From: Chara braunii
Taxonomy: Eukaryota > Streptophyta > Charophyceae > Charales > Characeae
NCBI GenBank assembly: GCA_003427395.1
Contig: BFEA01000011.1
Coordinates: forward strand, 3,637,245-3,663,598
Direction of reading: 5' to 3'
DNA length: 26,354 nucleotides
The notes under the pieces were generated by a model. The model did no database searches. It saw nothing but the letters and a program-made list of their open reading frames with translations, and was not told the origin of the DNA. Both the position numbers and the translations under genes were made by a program. Positions 18,485 through 26,354 of this stretch are shown here, piece after piece (positions within the stretch are counted from its first letter, which is position 1; the number at the start of each line of letters is the position of its first letter).

Positions 18485-20073
18485 AACTTATGGATGTGAC
18501 CGACCTGCCAGTTTTATATGACTAGACCACACAAACTTATGGTGCCCTAGTCTGGTAGCACAGGTAGACGTAGGACATAGGACGAAACCACACCAACTTA
18601 TGGTGTGACCAGTTTCTACCTAGACGATCAACATAAGGTGTATGACCGGGCCGCACAAACTTATAGTGAGGATGATCAGCCTGAATGTTCGGCATAAACA
18701 AAGGGTTGAACCTCCTCAACTTATGAGGGGTCAGCCTTAGTCTGAACAACGACAAAAGGCATATGGCCAAGACACACCAACTTATGATGTGTCTAGCCAA
18801 CCCAAGTAGTGACATATGGCGTAGAACAAGGCTACCCAACTTATGAGTAGTCCATCCCAGCCTAGACAAAACCACCTGCGTGAATGACCGAACAACCTGC
18901 AACTTATGCGTTCGCTCAACCTTCACAATACAACCATGTTCAACAGTTCAAGGAATTAACATAAGGCATAAAACTCACCCCACCAACTTATGGTGTGATT
19001 AGCCTCTGCCCGAACAGTTGACTTAAGGCGTATGACAGACCACACCAACTTATGATGAGGCTAGTCAGCCTAAACGTTCGGCGTACACAAATAACCGAGC
19101 CACCTCAACTTATGAGGGGTCCAACCTCTGCCTAAACAAACGACGAAAGGCATATGAGCATGACACACCAACTTATAATGTGCCTAGCCAGCCCACACGA
19201 TGACATATAACGTAGAACTAGGTTATTCAACTTATGGCTAGTCTAGCCCGCCTAAACAAGCAACAAGCGCGTGTGATCGAACAACCAGCAACTTATGCGT
19301 TCGCTCAGCCTCCGCAACACAACTTCATTCAATAAGTAGAGTCACAAGTTATTTTTGTCTTCAAACGAGTGGTCACGTCACCTCAACTTATGAGGATCCC
19401 CATCCAGACATCAACTTATGTTTAAAAAGAAAAATAACCGAGTTTTGTATATCAACTCTCTGCCCTTTGTGTTATAAGGGGCATAGGACCAACTACCTAA
19501 CTTATGGATGAGTCAGACTTATTCAATATTTATACTATGAATCTTATTTTCTCCTCTGCTTTATTTGCTACCAGCTTATATGGCTAGATCTCCCAACTTA
19601 TGGCGTCCAACCTGCCAATGATATGCATAATATATAGTTGTATCAGGTTGTATATTCAGGTTCCACTTATGTTCGCGGCTCATGACTTGGTCACACCAAC
19701 TTATGGTGTGACTAGCCTGCCAATACAAGTAAACATAAGGCATAAGACTGGGTCACGCCAACTTATGGTGTGATCAGTTTCTGCCTAGACAATCGACATA
19801 AGGCGTATGACCGGGCCGCACCAACTTATGGTGAGGCTGACCAGCCTGAACATTTGGCATACACAAAGAACTGAACCACCTCAACTTATGAGGGGTTCAA
19901 CCTTTGCCTGAATAAACGACAAGAGGCATATAACATGACCACACCAACTTATGGTGTGACTAGTCAGCCTAAGCAATGACATATAGAGTAGAACTAGGCT
20001 ACTCAACTTATGAGTAGTCTAACCCCGCCTAAACAAGCAACAAATGTGTGTGACCGAACAACCCGCAACTTAT
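18485..20073. repeat. AACTTAT hairpin satellite with higher-order repeat
   Basis: The word AACTTAT occurs 25 times. Three higher-order blocks stand out: starts at 18534, 18595, 18658, 18718, 18779, 18838, 18901; then 18985, 19047, 19107, 19170, 19229, 19290; then 19698, 19760, 19823, 19883, 19946, 20005, 20067. Spacing within blocks is 59-63. Each monomer type recurs in the same order. The word is the loop of a hairpin whose stem differs by type: CACACC/GGTGTG, CCTC/GAGG, CTACTC/GAGTAG, GC/GC. Many monomers also carry ATAAGGC(A/G)TA upstream, partly complementary to CTTATG. Four irregular units lie at 19385-19601. No gene is visible inside it. Confidence 0.9.
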
Positions 20074-20315
20074 GCATTCGCCCAACCTCCGCAACATAAC
20101 AACAAATAAGGTCACACTTGTATTTTGTCTGAATTCACACACGTAACCTGAATTTCTCATACACACTTGTTAATTTAGCCTTTTCAGATCATGTATCGAA
20201 ATGAAAGCAACCAAAAGTAATAGATTTCTCAATCATATTAGAAGGCACACAATAGCAAGGGGTAATATAGTTTAGGGGAAGGGATCACCCGTGTAAAACA
20301 AACTTATACTTCAGT

Positions 20316-20615
20316 GTTCCTTGCCTCCAGAACCCCGTCTTGGCTCCGGCAGAGCTCCCGCAATCGGTGGGTGGACCTCCCACAAGGTCTTGCCGCGGTC
20401 CTACTGGTTCCAATCCCGCCTACCGCCTTCCTCTCGTAACCTCAAACTAGACTTAGAGTAAGAAGGACAGAAGGAGGGGTTTCAGACACTCGAGATACAA
20501 GGGAGGGACTGACTCAACTAACAGGAGAGGGTCTTGTTGTCTTCAATATCCTGAGGGCCCAGCAATGACAGCCAACGATGCAACGCAAATGATCAAAAAC
20601 ACGGTTAGAACGAAG
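20316..20615 (+). repeat. Dispersed repeat, copy 2 (possible SINE)
   Basis: Aligned with 572-868 in the same orientation. The word GGTTCCAATCC (20406-20416) matches the Pol III B-box consensus at 10 of 11 positions. Pairing with an A box is uncertain. It starts about 240 bases after the end of the hairpin satellite. Confidence 0.75.
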
Positions 20616-21670
20616 AGTAACACTCCCCTGATGGCCCTTCAACCCGCAACAGTGACCTCGTTATAGAGTTCGTTCACTCCTCCAATGTTACAATGGCTCG
20701 AGGTAGTGGACGACGCGAAACATAGCAAGTTCAATATAGTATGGGGCAGACTCGACAAAGTGTCGTAGGATACAACAGAACTCAACAAAGCCTCAACACG
20801 ATGCAACGCTGATTCTCGGTAGGTCCAACTGCTCTGTGCATCTCAGTCAATCGCATCAAAAATACGATGGAACACAGTTACTGTACTCCATTTCGAACGC
20901 ACGGGGCAACGCACAGTGGGTGCACAACGAAAACGTGGGTGTACTCAGCAAACAGTGGCTAGCACCGCAAAACACAACAATGCCGCTCTATAGTGGCTAG
21001 CACATCTAAACACAACAATGCCACACAGACAGAGCAAGACTCAACAATCGAGCCCAACAGTGTGATAGATGTATGCATAACGACTCATCAAGGTACATTG
21101 TACACAACAATGTGTGGCAAGGCCCAACAGCAACGAAAGCACACCAGGATACGGGGTGTACAGTGAAGCAGCGCCACACACCAGCTGGCACGGTGAACTA
21201 CATCGGACGTTGTGCAACAACATTAGATACCCAATAGCCCCGTCCCTCCTCATTAGCCTATCACAGAGGCAGCAACATCCCTCGAAAGCACAACGGTATC
21301 GTCAGACTTGACTTCAGCATACCGACTGAAGATCGACTTAGTAATGCTTCCAGACCGGATTGTGACCGAAACAGCCTCTGTGTAGGCAGACCTTGACCAC
21401 GCAAGCCCCCGCCTTAGCCAGATGTAGTTGGTTTGGAAACGCCAAGTTACGAGTATGAGAAGAAAAGTCACGCCTTGACTAAAGTGACAAGTCAAAATAG
21501 GATCACGGTTATGACCAACGACGAACATGCCACTACGACCTTGTAGGAAAGCCCCACAACCAAAATGGCGAAAAAGATCACTATCCGGATCACGACTTCA
21601 ATCCGAACGAAAATAGCGATCAAAATGACGAGGGACGAGCGACCATTACTAATCTAAGCACGAACGGGAT
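20616..21670. other. No recognised gene; one 38-bp tandem duplication
   Basis: CA-rich sequence with only short unrecognised frames. AGTGGCTAGCAC followed by AACACAACAATGCC is repeated at about 20954 and 20992, a diverged 38-bp duplication. Confidence 0.5.
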
Positions 21671-21680
21671 GTTTTTTTTT

Positions 21681-22700
21681 TTGCGGTGAAAATGAATCTC
21701 ATTCCCTTCGTCTACACTCCGAGTCTTTGCATTCCAACTGTGCAAAATGAGAATGAATCCTCCACTGGATCATGACCAGATGCAGTACCAGGTAAGCATC
21801 ATCACTACATCGAGCACATCAGGCACCCGATAGATGACGAGCACCCTAGTGAACAGTACGACCAACAAAACGAGCGTAAGCGTAAGCGAAATCATGCAAC
21901 GCTCAAAAAAAGAGTACTTCTGCGACTGTGATGACACATCCGTGGGTGGTATGATCTCGACGGTAGTAGGGAGTAGGATCCTGATGATGGTAAGCGAGAA
22001 GGTGAATCAACAGAACGGTAGATATTAGATGCAATGATAACTATCATTATCCGTACAACCACTACTACGATTGGCACGATTATCATTATGATCTGACTGT
22101 AACAAGGTGCGTAACAAACAACAGTCGCCCCTTGCTCCACTTCTATCAGACGAGCAAAACGGGAATGAATCTCCAGTTAGAAGACGAGAACATGCATAGT
22201 GTCAGAACTGTGCCGCTGCGTCGGCGTTTGGATAAAATGAGGACGAATCTGCCACTAGAACACGAAATGATACACCAACTTTCCACCTAAACTTCCTGAC
22301 CAGCCGCCCGATCCCGACCGGTGCTGTCCGCGATTACGCCTAAGACCGTGTTGTGACTGCTGCACTGAAGACGACAGCCGGGGTGGTTTTGACGGAAGCA
22401 GTTTGCTCAGTGCAGCATAGATGTAAGGACCATGATCAGCGTGGAGGAAGGTTACGAGCATGACGCACAGGCGGCCTTCATGATGACGAAGATCCATAAC
22501 AAAGTACAACCTTGATAATGACAAGCATGATGGCGAGCTGGAACCTGTTGTGATAGACAACGCTCCACAACTTCACCAAATATGCAAAATGAGAATGAAT
22601 CTCCCGCTAGAAATTGGGAAGATTCATCACTAGTCCGAGTCGCTCACTACTACGCCTTCTATTGGCGAAAAGGAGAGCGAGTCTTTCGTTAGACCCCGAC
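21681..22700. repeat. Dispersed 28-bp motif, about five copies
   Basis: Related words occur at about 21741 (TGCAAAATGAGAATGAATCC), 22152 (GAGCAAAACGGGAATGAATC), 22231 (GATAAAATGAGGACGAATCT), 22583 (TGCAAAATGAGAATGAATCT) and 22663 (more diverged). They are typically followed by CCNSYTAGA. A partial copy lies near 21688. Spacings are irregular, roughly 80, 350 and 410. No gene is recognised in the sequence between. Confidence 0.55.
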
Positions 22701-22724
22701 CGGATGCACAAGCAAGTGTATCCC

Positions 22725-22728
<4 letters not shown>

Positions 22729-22789
<61 letters not shown>
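22729..22789. repeat. (CT)n microsatellite
   Basis: About 30 CT dinucleotides without interruption. Confidence 0.97.
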
Positions 22790-22792
<3 letters not shown>

Positions 22793-22799
22793 GCGTATG

Positions 22800-23265
22800 T
22801 GCGCGTCCAGAGAGTATTGACCGAACCGTTCTTCATGACGACAGCTGGCGTGTGGAACACTTGCACAGTGAACGACGAACACGCAGGGAGCAGACCCCAC
22901 ACTGAGGTACGTTCCCTCTTTCCCTCTTACTCACTCTGCATCTGCGTTCCTCTTCTCCTTCGTCAACCCCTTCGTCATCCTCGTCTACTGGACCGCGCTG
23001 CGCGATCTCACAAGAACTCTAACCCGCGAACCGTACATACACACAGAGGGACACTAAAAAAAAAATGAAGTTGTTTCTTGATTTATGCATGTTCTCTCCA
23101 TTCAGGTCTACGCTAATCTCCTTGGTATCGTTCCAATTTCACGGGATGTCCCGAAGGACTACGGCCGCATGACGGCCTTAAGCTATTGTCATCGGGCTGA
23201 CCGGGCCCAGATAGTGTTCCCGGTCCTACTACACTCGGTGCCATAGTCCTAACTCAAGTCAATAC
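22800..23265. other. No recognised gene
   Basis: Mixed sequence; short frames without recognisable domains. An A run of nine or ten lies near 23057. Confidence 0.4.
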
Positions 23266-23271
23266 TTCAAT

Positions 23272-23345
23272 AGTTCATGGGTGTACCCCCTGAGGTTGGC
23301 CAGATGGTACCTACGCTGGTCCCGACACTGGTACCGGGCTGCGTC
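23272..23345. repeat. Single diverged unit of the 64-bp VNTR
   Basis: CAATAGTTCATGGGTGTACC, then CTGAGGTTGGCC, and CGCTGGTCCCGACA correspond to one unit of the array at 3785-4175. It is in the same orientation and at the same position relative to a SINE-like body. Confidence 0.7.
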
Positions 23346-23349
23346 CCAA

Positions 23350-23620
23350 AAATGGGACGAATAAATAAATAAGAATAATGAAAATAAAAAATTAGAAAAT
23401 AGGAGAAGTGACGAGGGGAGGGGAATGACCGTCGGAACCCTACCCTCAGTCATGCCCATCGATCCCGCGATTGGACTCCTTGGTCAAACTAAGGGGGATA
23501 CTCCCATGGGACCCTCGACCCCTCAGTTCTCTGGCAGGGCCTCCTCCTCTCCTCCGTTGTCGGCTGCTGGCCTCGATCCCCGAATCTTCCTAGTATCAGT
23601 CCAAAGTCATAACTTATAGG
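23350..23620 (-). repeat. tRNA-derived SINE-like unit, copy 2
   Basis: Read on the minus strand: GGATCGAGGCC (23579-23569) fits the B box at 9 of 11 positions. The body contains CTGAGGGGTCGAGGG and TATCCCCCTTAGTTTGACC, which align with copy 1, and the unit ends in a TTTA/TTTTA-rich tail at about 23355-23400. A single VNTR unit follows. The A box is not clear here. Confidence 0.5.
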
Positions 23621-23815
23621 GTTAGGCGCAAGCTTAGATATATTATGCACGGACTTCCTTATAAAGGGTATCTGTGCTGCTCCAAGGCCTATTGAACAAC
23701 ATTAAAAGCCGCTCTTTGGCCCACCAGCCATGTCTATGGCTCCTACATACCCGTCCCCGCTGCATGAAGGGGTCAGTTTCACCTCCCGCCGTCGTATAGG
23801 CGACGGTCACCGTGC

Positions 23816-24004
23816 ATGCGACATAATCGCGTTGCTGCAAAGACTCCATCTTTCTTAGTAGGTTACCTTCCCGAAAGGTCATACTTTTATTACCTAAGTG
23901 TCGAAAAAAACCCGACTTCCCCTCATACTACGCATTACTTACGTCGGCCTTTCCAAGTACTGCGCGCAACTTCTACCGTTGACCAAAAATTATGGTCGGC
24001 TTAG
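23816..24004 (+). pseudogene. Possible gypsy integrase core fragment
   Basis: The first residues, HNRVAAKTPSFLVGYLPE, resemble the segment after the catalytic glutamate of Ty3/gypsy integrases, where a Tyr-Asn...Thr/Ser-Pro-Phe...Leu-Val-Tyr-Gly pattern is usual. The similarity is short, and the downstream residues are not convincing. It may be chance. Confidence 0.25.
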
Positions 24005-24560
24005 GAAGTCAGACATTTTGCACCTTTAAGTTAATGATCCTAGTGCCATAGTAAATAAGTCAAGCGGATCTGGTAGCTAAATCCTAGCCCTGATCATCCA
24101 ATGCCGGCTTCGAACGCGAATGCGCTCTGCGTGCCCTTACTGCAATCGTCTGATACCCCTCTCCTAGCTCATACTACTAGGCGCAGGTGCCGCTCTCATA
24201 AATATAACCAGATGTCTGCCTAAATACTCATGCATGCCCTCGAAGTGCTCGCCCACATATTCTCTAATCAGACCAGAAACGCGTGTCATTCGTAACCCCT
24301 AAGAGTTGGTTATTGTCATACAAAAATGAGACACTCTCTCGAATATCGTCAAAAACGCGCATTCTGCGAGATGCAAAAATGTGGCCAAATACCCTTGTAA
24401 GGGTATTCGGGCCGACAGTTTTTCCGGACCCTATTAAGCTACGTCCCCGTCGCGTCGGGCAATCAAAACTATAAGGATAACAAAATCACATTTGTTGACG
24501 AGGAAGTAACCAATCCGATTCACCGGCCCAACTCCATTCGAGGTATCTTCTCAACCTGCC
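24005..24560. other. No recognised gene; shared hairpin at 24386
   Basis: The only notable item is the 19-base hairpin CAAATACCCTTGTAAGGGT at 24386-24404, identical to 5569-5587. Otherwise short unrecognised frames. Confidence 0.5.
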
Positions 24561-24574
24561 CCCGTCACTGTGTT

Positions 24575-24670
24575 GCACTGCCAGGGTTCTAACCTGGGTC
24601 TCCCATATCCTGGCCTCGAAATTAGGGGATACTTTGTTCCGTACTACAGCGTAATATCTGCTCCGAGATA
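24575..24670 (-). repeat. tRNA-like head with perfect T-arm (SINE fragment?)
   Basis: On the minus strand 24597-24581 reads CCAGG-TTAGAAC-CCTGG, a 5-bp stem with a 7-base loop in the form of a tRNA T-arm. The loop and stem match the B-box consensus at 9 of 11 positions. Upstream sequence on the same strand is not a foldable full tRNA, so this looks like a tRNA-derived repeat and not a tRNA gene. A short block GAGACCCCTCAGTCCCC at about 24800 resembles the body of the other SINE-like copies. Confidence 0.4.
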
Positions 24671-25580
24671 GCAGGTCGATAGTCCTCTCCCTTCGTCCTA
24701 GACGTCACCGATTTCTCATTGGGTGTCCGTAGTCTCGCTCTCACGAACAAGTTCACGACTTTGGATGCGGGCCCTGACCGAGACCTCTCCCAAAATACAG
24801 AGACCCCTCAGTCCCCGGTGAAAACTTAACCACACAAACAGTCATCACCTTGAAATACCCATCCTGGAGTCTAGCACAGGTGGATTAGATCTCCATCTTG
24901 GCCCACCGCAGATTGGTTGATCATGCCGAATCCACGGTCCATCGTGTTGTTATATAGCGATGGTGCCTTCGTTGGTTATGCAACGATAAGCAATTATTCC
25001 TATCTTGGTATCCCGAAGGATTCCAACTCTAGACTTAACGGATCCTAATGACCTTCCCTCGAGTTAGGTCTCTCCGAGTGGCCGACCCTTCAAGACCTAA
25101 CCTTTGGTGAGTCATGGGCCCTCTGCCAGGTTGCGCTGGTCAGCAGCCAACGCTGGGAGTTACGTTATCGGGCGACCACAGACCGGCTGGTCACCCGACA
25201 TATACGGAATTCGTCCCTCAACCAAACGTCCGGTTAGGATTTATCGAGTACTCTTGCCGGAACGGTCGGGAAAAATTGGGGGTCCTTCGAGGGTCCCTAA
25301 AATCCTTTGCATCAATGCAAAAATTAACCTTTAAAATTAATAAAATAAAATGAACGGTCGCGTCTGCTGCGCCTGACACTTACCCTTTTTGTTTGTTCCG
25401 AGGTTGTTCCCGAAGCGGCCAACTGCGGAACAAGGGTATGGCAGTAGGCCTTGGTGAGGTAATTTTACACTGACCAATGAGCGGGGAAATGAGCCCCCAA
25501 TTTTCATTAAATCTAATAACAAAATTTAAAAATTGGTAAAAGAATTAAAAATGCTAAAAGGAAAAGAAAAAAATGATTAT
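24671..25580. other. No recognised gene
   Basis: Short frames only. Part of it (about 24780-24840) is SINE-body-like as noted. The rest is unassigned and AT-rich near 25320-25350 and 25500-25580. Confidence 0.4.
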
Positions 25581-25584
25581 TTAC

Positions 25585-25690
25585 CTAGGTTGTTTTATCG
25601 GACGTCCGGGACCCCCCTGACCGTATGGGATGTCCGACTGGACGTCTGGTCGGACGTCGGACCGGATAGGGGATGTCCGACCTAGCGCAA
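25585..25690. repeat. GGACGTC-rich cluster 1
   Basis: Contains CGGACGTCCG (perfect 10-bp palindrome) and several GGACGTC or GGATGTC words in about 100 bases. It opens with CCTAGGTTG and closes with CGACCTAG, so the ends are partly inverted. The opening resembles the TIR of the nested elements at 17.1 kb. Confidence 0.5.
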
Positions 25691-26074
25691 AAAAAAAATA
25701 AAAAAAAAATTGTGTGCCATAAAATTGGCTCATTTGTACTGTTACCATGTCAGCGCAATGATGAATACCGTACTGTCGAGCAAGTGTGGCACACCAATAT
25801 CGAGTCAGTAACCGTACCAGAATAATAGTGTCGCATGTCCCAAAGTCGAGCCGATGAGCGCACCATATCAACCTTGCCGCCGTAACCAGAAAACGAGTCC
25901 TGCTCACTCAATAACATACGGGTTATAGCGAGGGTAATAATAAGATGAATCGGGAAAAATAAAGCGAGGGTTTATAAATATCGAAAACTCGCATGAGTCG
26001 ATGGACTTAGGGTAAATAATTAATTTTCGGTTAAAATTCATCAAGGATTATTTTTGATAAAAATCTATTAAATA

Positions 26075-26174
26075 GTAAATACCTATGTTACCAATGGTCT
26101 GGAGATCGGATGTCTCCCCAGAACGTCTCCCCGGACGTAAGGTACCCCCGTCGTCCGGATTTTCGGACGATGAC
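26075..26174. repeat. GGACGTC-rich cluster 2
   Basis: Opens with TACCTATGTTACC and holds GGATGTCTCC, ACGTCTCC and CGGACGTAAGG, a diverged direct relative of cluster 1. It ends in a perfect 7-bp hairpin, TCGTCCG/CGGACGA (26151-26157 and 26164-26170). Confidence 0.5.
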
Positions 26175-26186
26175 TTTTAAGCACTA

Positions 26187-26246
26187 ATATATATATCGCC
26201 ACATATATACTGATGAGTCGGTGAAACTCCGACGAAACAGTTTGTC
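26187..26246 (+). ncRNA. Hammerhead ribozyme core
   Basis: CTGATGA (26210-26216) is followed by stem II GTCGG/CCGAC (26217-26221 and 26229-26233) around a 7-base loop, then GAA (26234-26236). All invariant core positions of the hammerhead are present. Next, ACA-GTT-TGT-C (26237-26246) forms a minimal three-pair stem III ending in the preferred GUC cleavage triplet. This is the layout of the type I hammerheads found in Penelope-like and other retroelements (established knowledge). Stem I, however, does not pair: the bases after GUC are not complementary to those before CTGATGA. A 7-bp TATATAT/ATATATA hairpin (26190-26209) directly precedes the core and could be a closed stem I with an AUA site, but then stem III fails. 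It is either a decayed ribozyme or one that uses partner sequence elsewhere. Confidence 0.65.
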
Positions 26247-26282
26247 ACAGCCCCTCGTTTGTTTTCTTCTTCTCTCTTTCTG

Positions 26283-26354
26283 CCTACGGTTTACCGGGCA
26301 GTTCTGTTTGTGACGATATATATCGTCAAATAGAACTGCCCGGTAAACCGTAGG
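26283..26354. repeat. 72-nt giant hairpin at the window end
   Basis: A perfect 23-base arm, beginning CCTACGGTTTACCGGGCAG, is repeated inverted at 26332-26354. The 26-base centre itself contains the perfect 16-base palindrome GACGATATATATCGTC. The inverted arm ends exactly at the last base of the window, so the palindrome may continue beyond it. It could be a fold-back element end, part of the ribozyme-bearing element, or a template-switch artefact at a contig end. Confidence 0.9.

Noticed and set aside
18537-18926. 129-codon minus-strand frame in the hairpin satellite
   Set aside because: It runs through non-coding satellite monomers and is not kept in the other higher-order blocks.
22607-22902. 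Minus-strand frames with Arg-Glu repeats
   Set aside because: Produced by the CT microsatellite (RERE is its translation).
24575-24670. A true tRNA gene on the minus strand
   Set aside because: The T-arm is perfect, but no acceptor stem, D-arm and anticodon arm could be folded around it.

Overview
The window looks like a repeat-dominated stretch of a eukaryotic nuclear genome. There are no rRNA genes, no bacterial-style gene packing, no operons with ribosome binding sites and no intact host gene that I can name. What can be recognised is decayed Ty3/gypsy-type retrotransposon coding sequence, tRNA-derived SINE-like units, terminal-inverted-repeat (TIR) elements, minisatellites, microsatellites and a hammerhead ribozyme core. 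I cannot place the organism; an alga or other microbial eukaryote would fit, but that is a guess. Two ambiguous bases (near 2673 and 4844) and a Nextera junction adapter at 9347-9384 point to a short-read assembly, so the sequence left and right of about 9.35 kb may not be contiguous in nature.

Layout. 1-369: a 66-bp minisatellite. 572-868: dispersed repeat, copy 1, followed by a loose array of about 70-bp units. 1.2-3.8 kb: no recognised gene, with pyrimidine-rich sequence and a poly-A tract. 3.78-4.99 kb: a composite repeat made of a 64-bp VNTR, an AT-rich tail, a SINE-like body and a tRNA-like head, all read on the minus strand. 5.59-6.03 kb: the C-terminal end of a gypsy integrase. 6.03-9.13 kb: a long, broken, unrecognised reading frame that starts in a four-base stop/start overlap (ATGA) with the integrase. 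A 944-bp AT-rich element with perfect 15-bp TIRs lies inside it. 9.35 kb: adapter artefact. 9.4-12.2 kb: unassigned, with a possible TATA box and splice donor near 10.7-10.8 kb. 12.3-14.6 kb: broken gag (with a CCHC zinc knuckle) and retropepsin of a gypsy element. No reverse transcriptase, RNase H or integrase catalytic core was seen anywhere.

15.2-17.0 kb: mostly AT-rich and unassigned, with a small minus-strand ORF made of repeats of about 28 residues. 17.07-18.44 kb: two nested TIR elements of the same family, each with an 8-bp target duplication; the inner one is filled with microsatellites. 18.48-20.08 kb: a higher-order satellite in which monomers of about 62 bp each carry an invariant loop word, AACTTAT, flanked by stems that differ between monomer types but stay complementary. 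20.32-20.62 kb: dispersed repeat, copy 2. 20.6-23.1 kb: unassigned, with a dispersed 28-bp motif and a long CT microsatellite. 23.27-23.62 kb: second copy of the SINE/VNTR composite. 24.5-24.7 kb: a tRNA-like T-arm. 25.6-26.2 kb: GGACGTC-rich clusters. 26.19-26.25 kb: hammerhead core. 26.28-26.35 kb: a 72-nt perfect-arm hairpin that ends exactly at the window edge.

The pieces do not form a working pathway. They are a graveyard of mobile elements nested in one another. The candidates for something new are the covarying AACTTAT satellite, the unknown post-integrase reading frame, and the hammerhead next to a giant hairpin.
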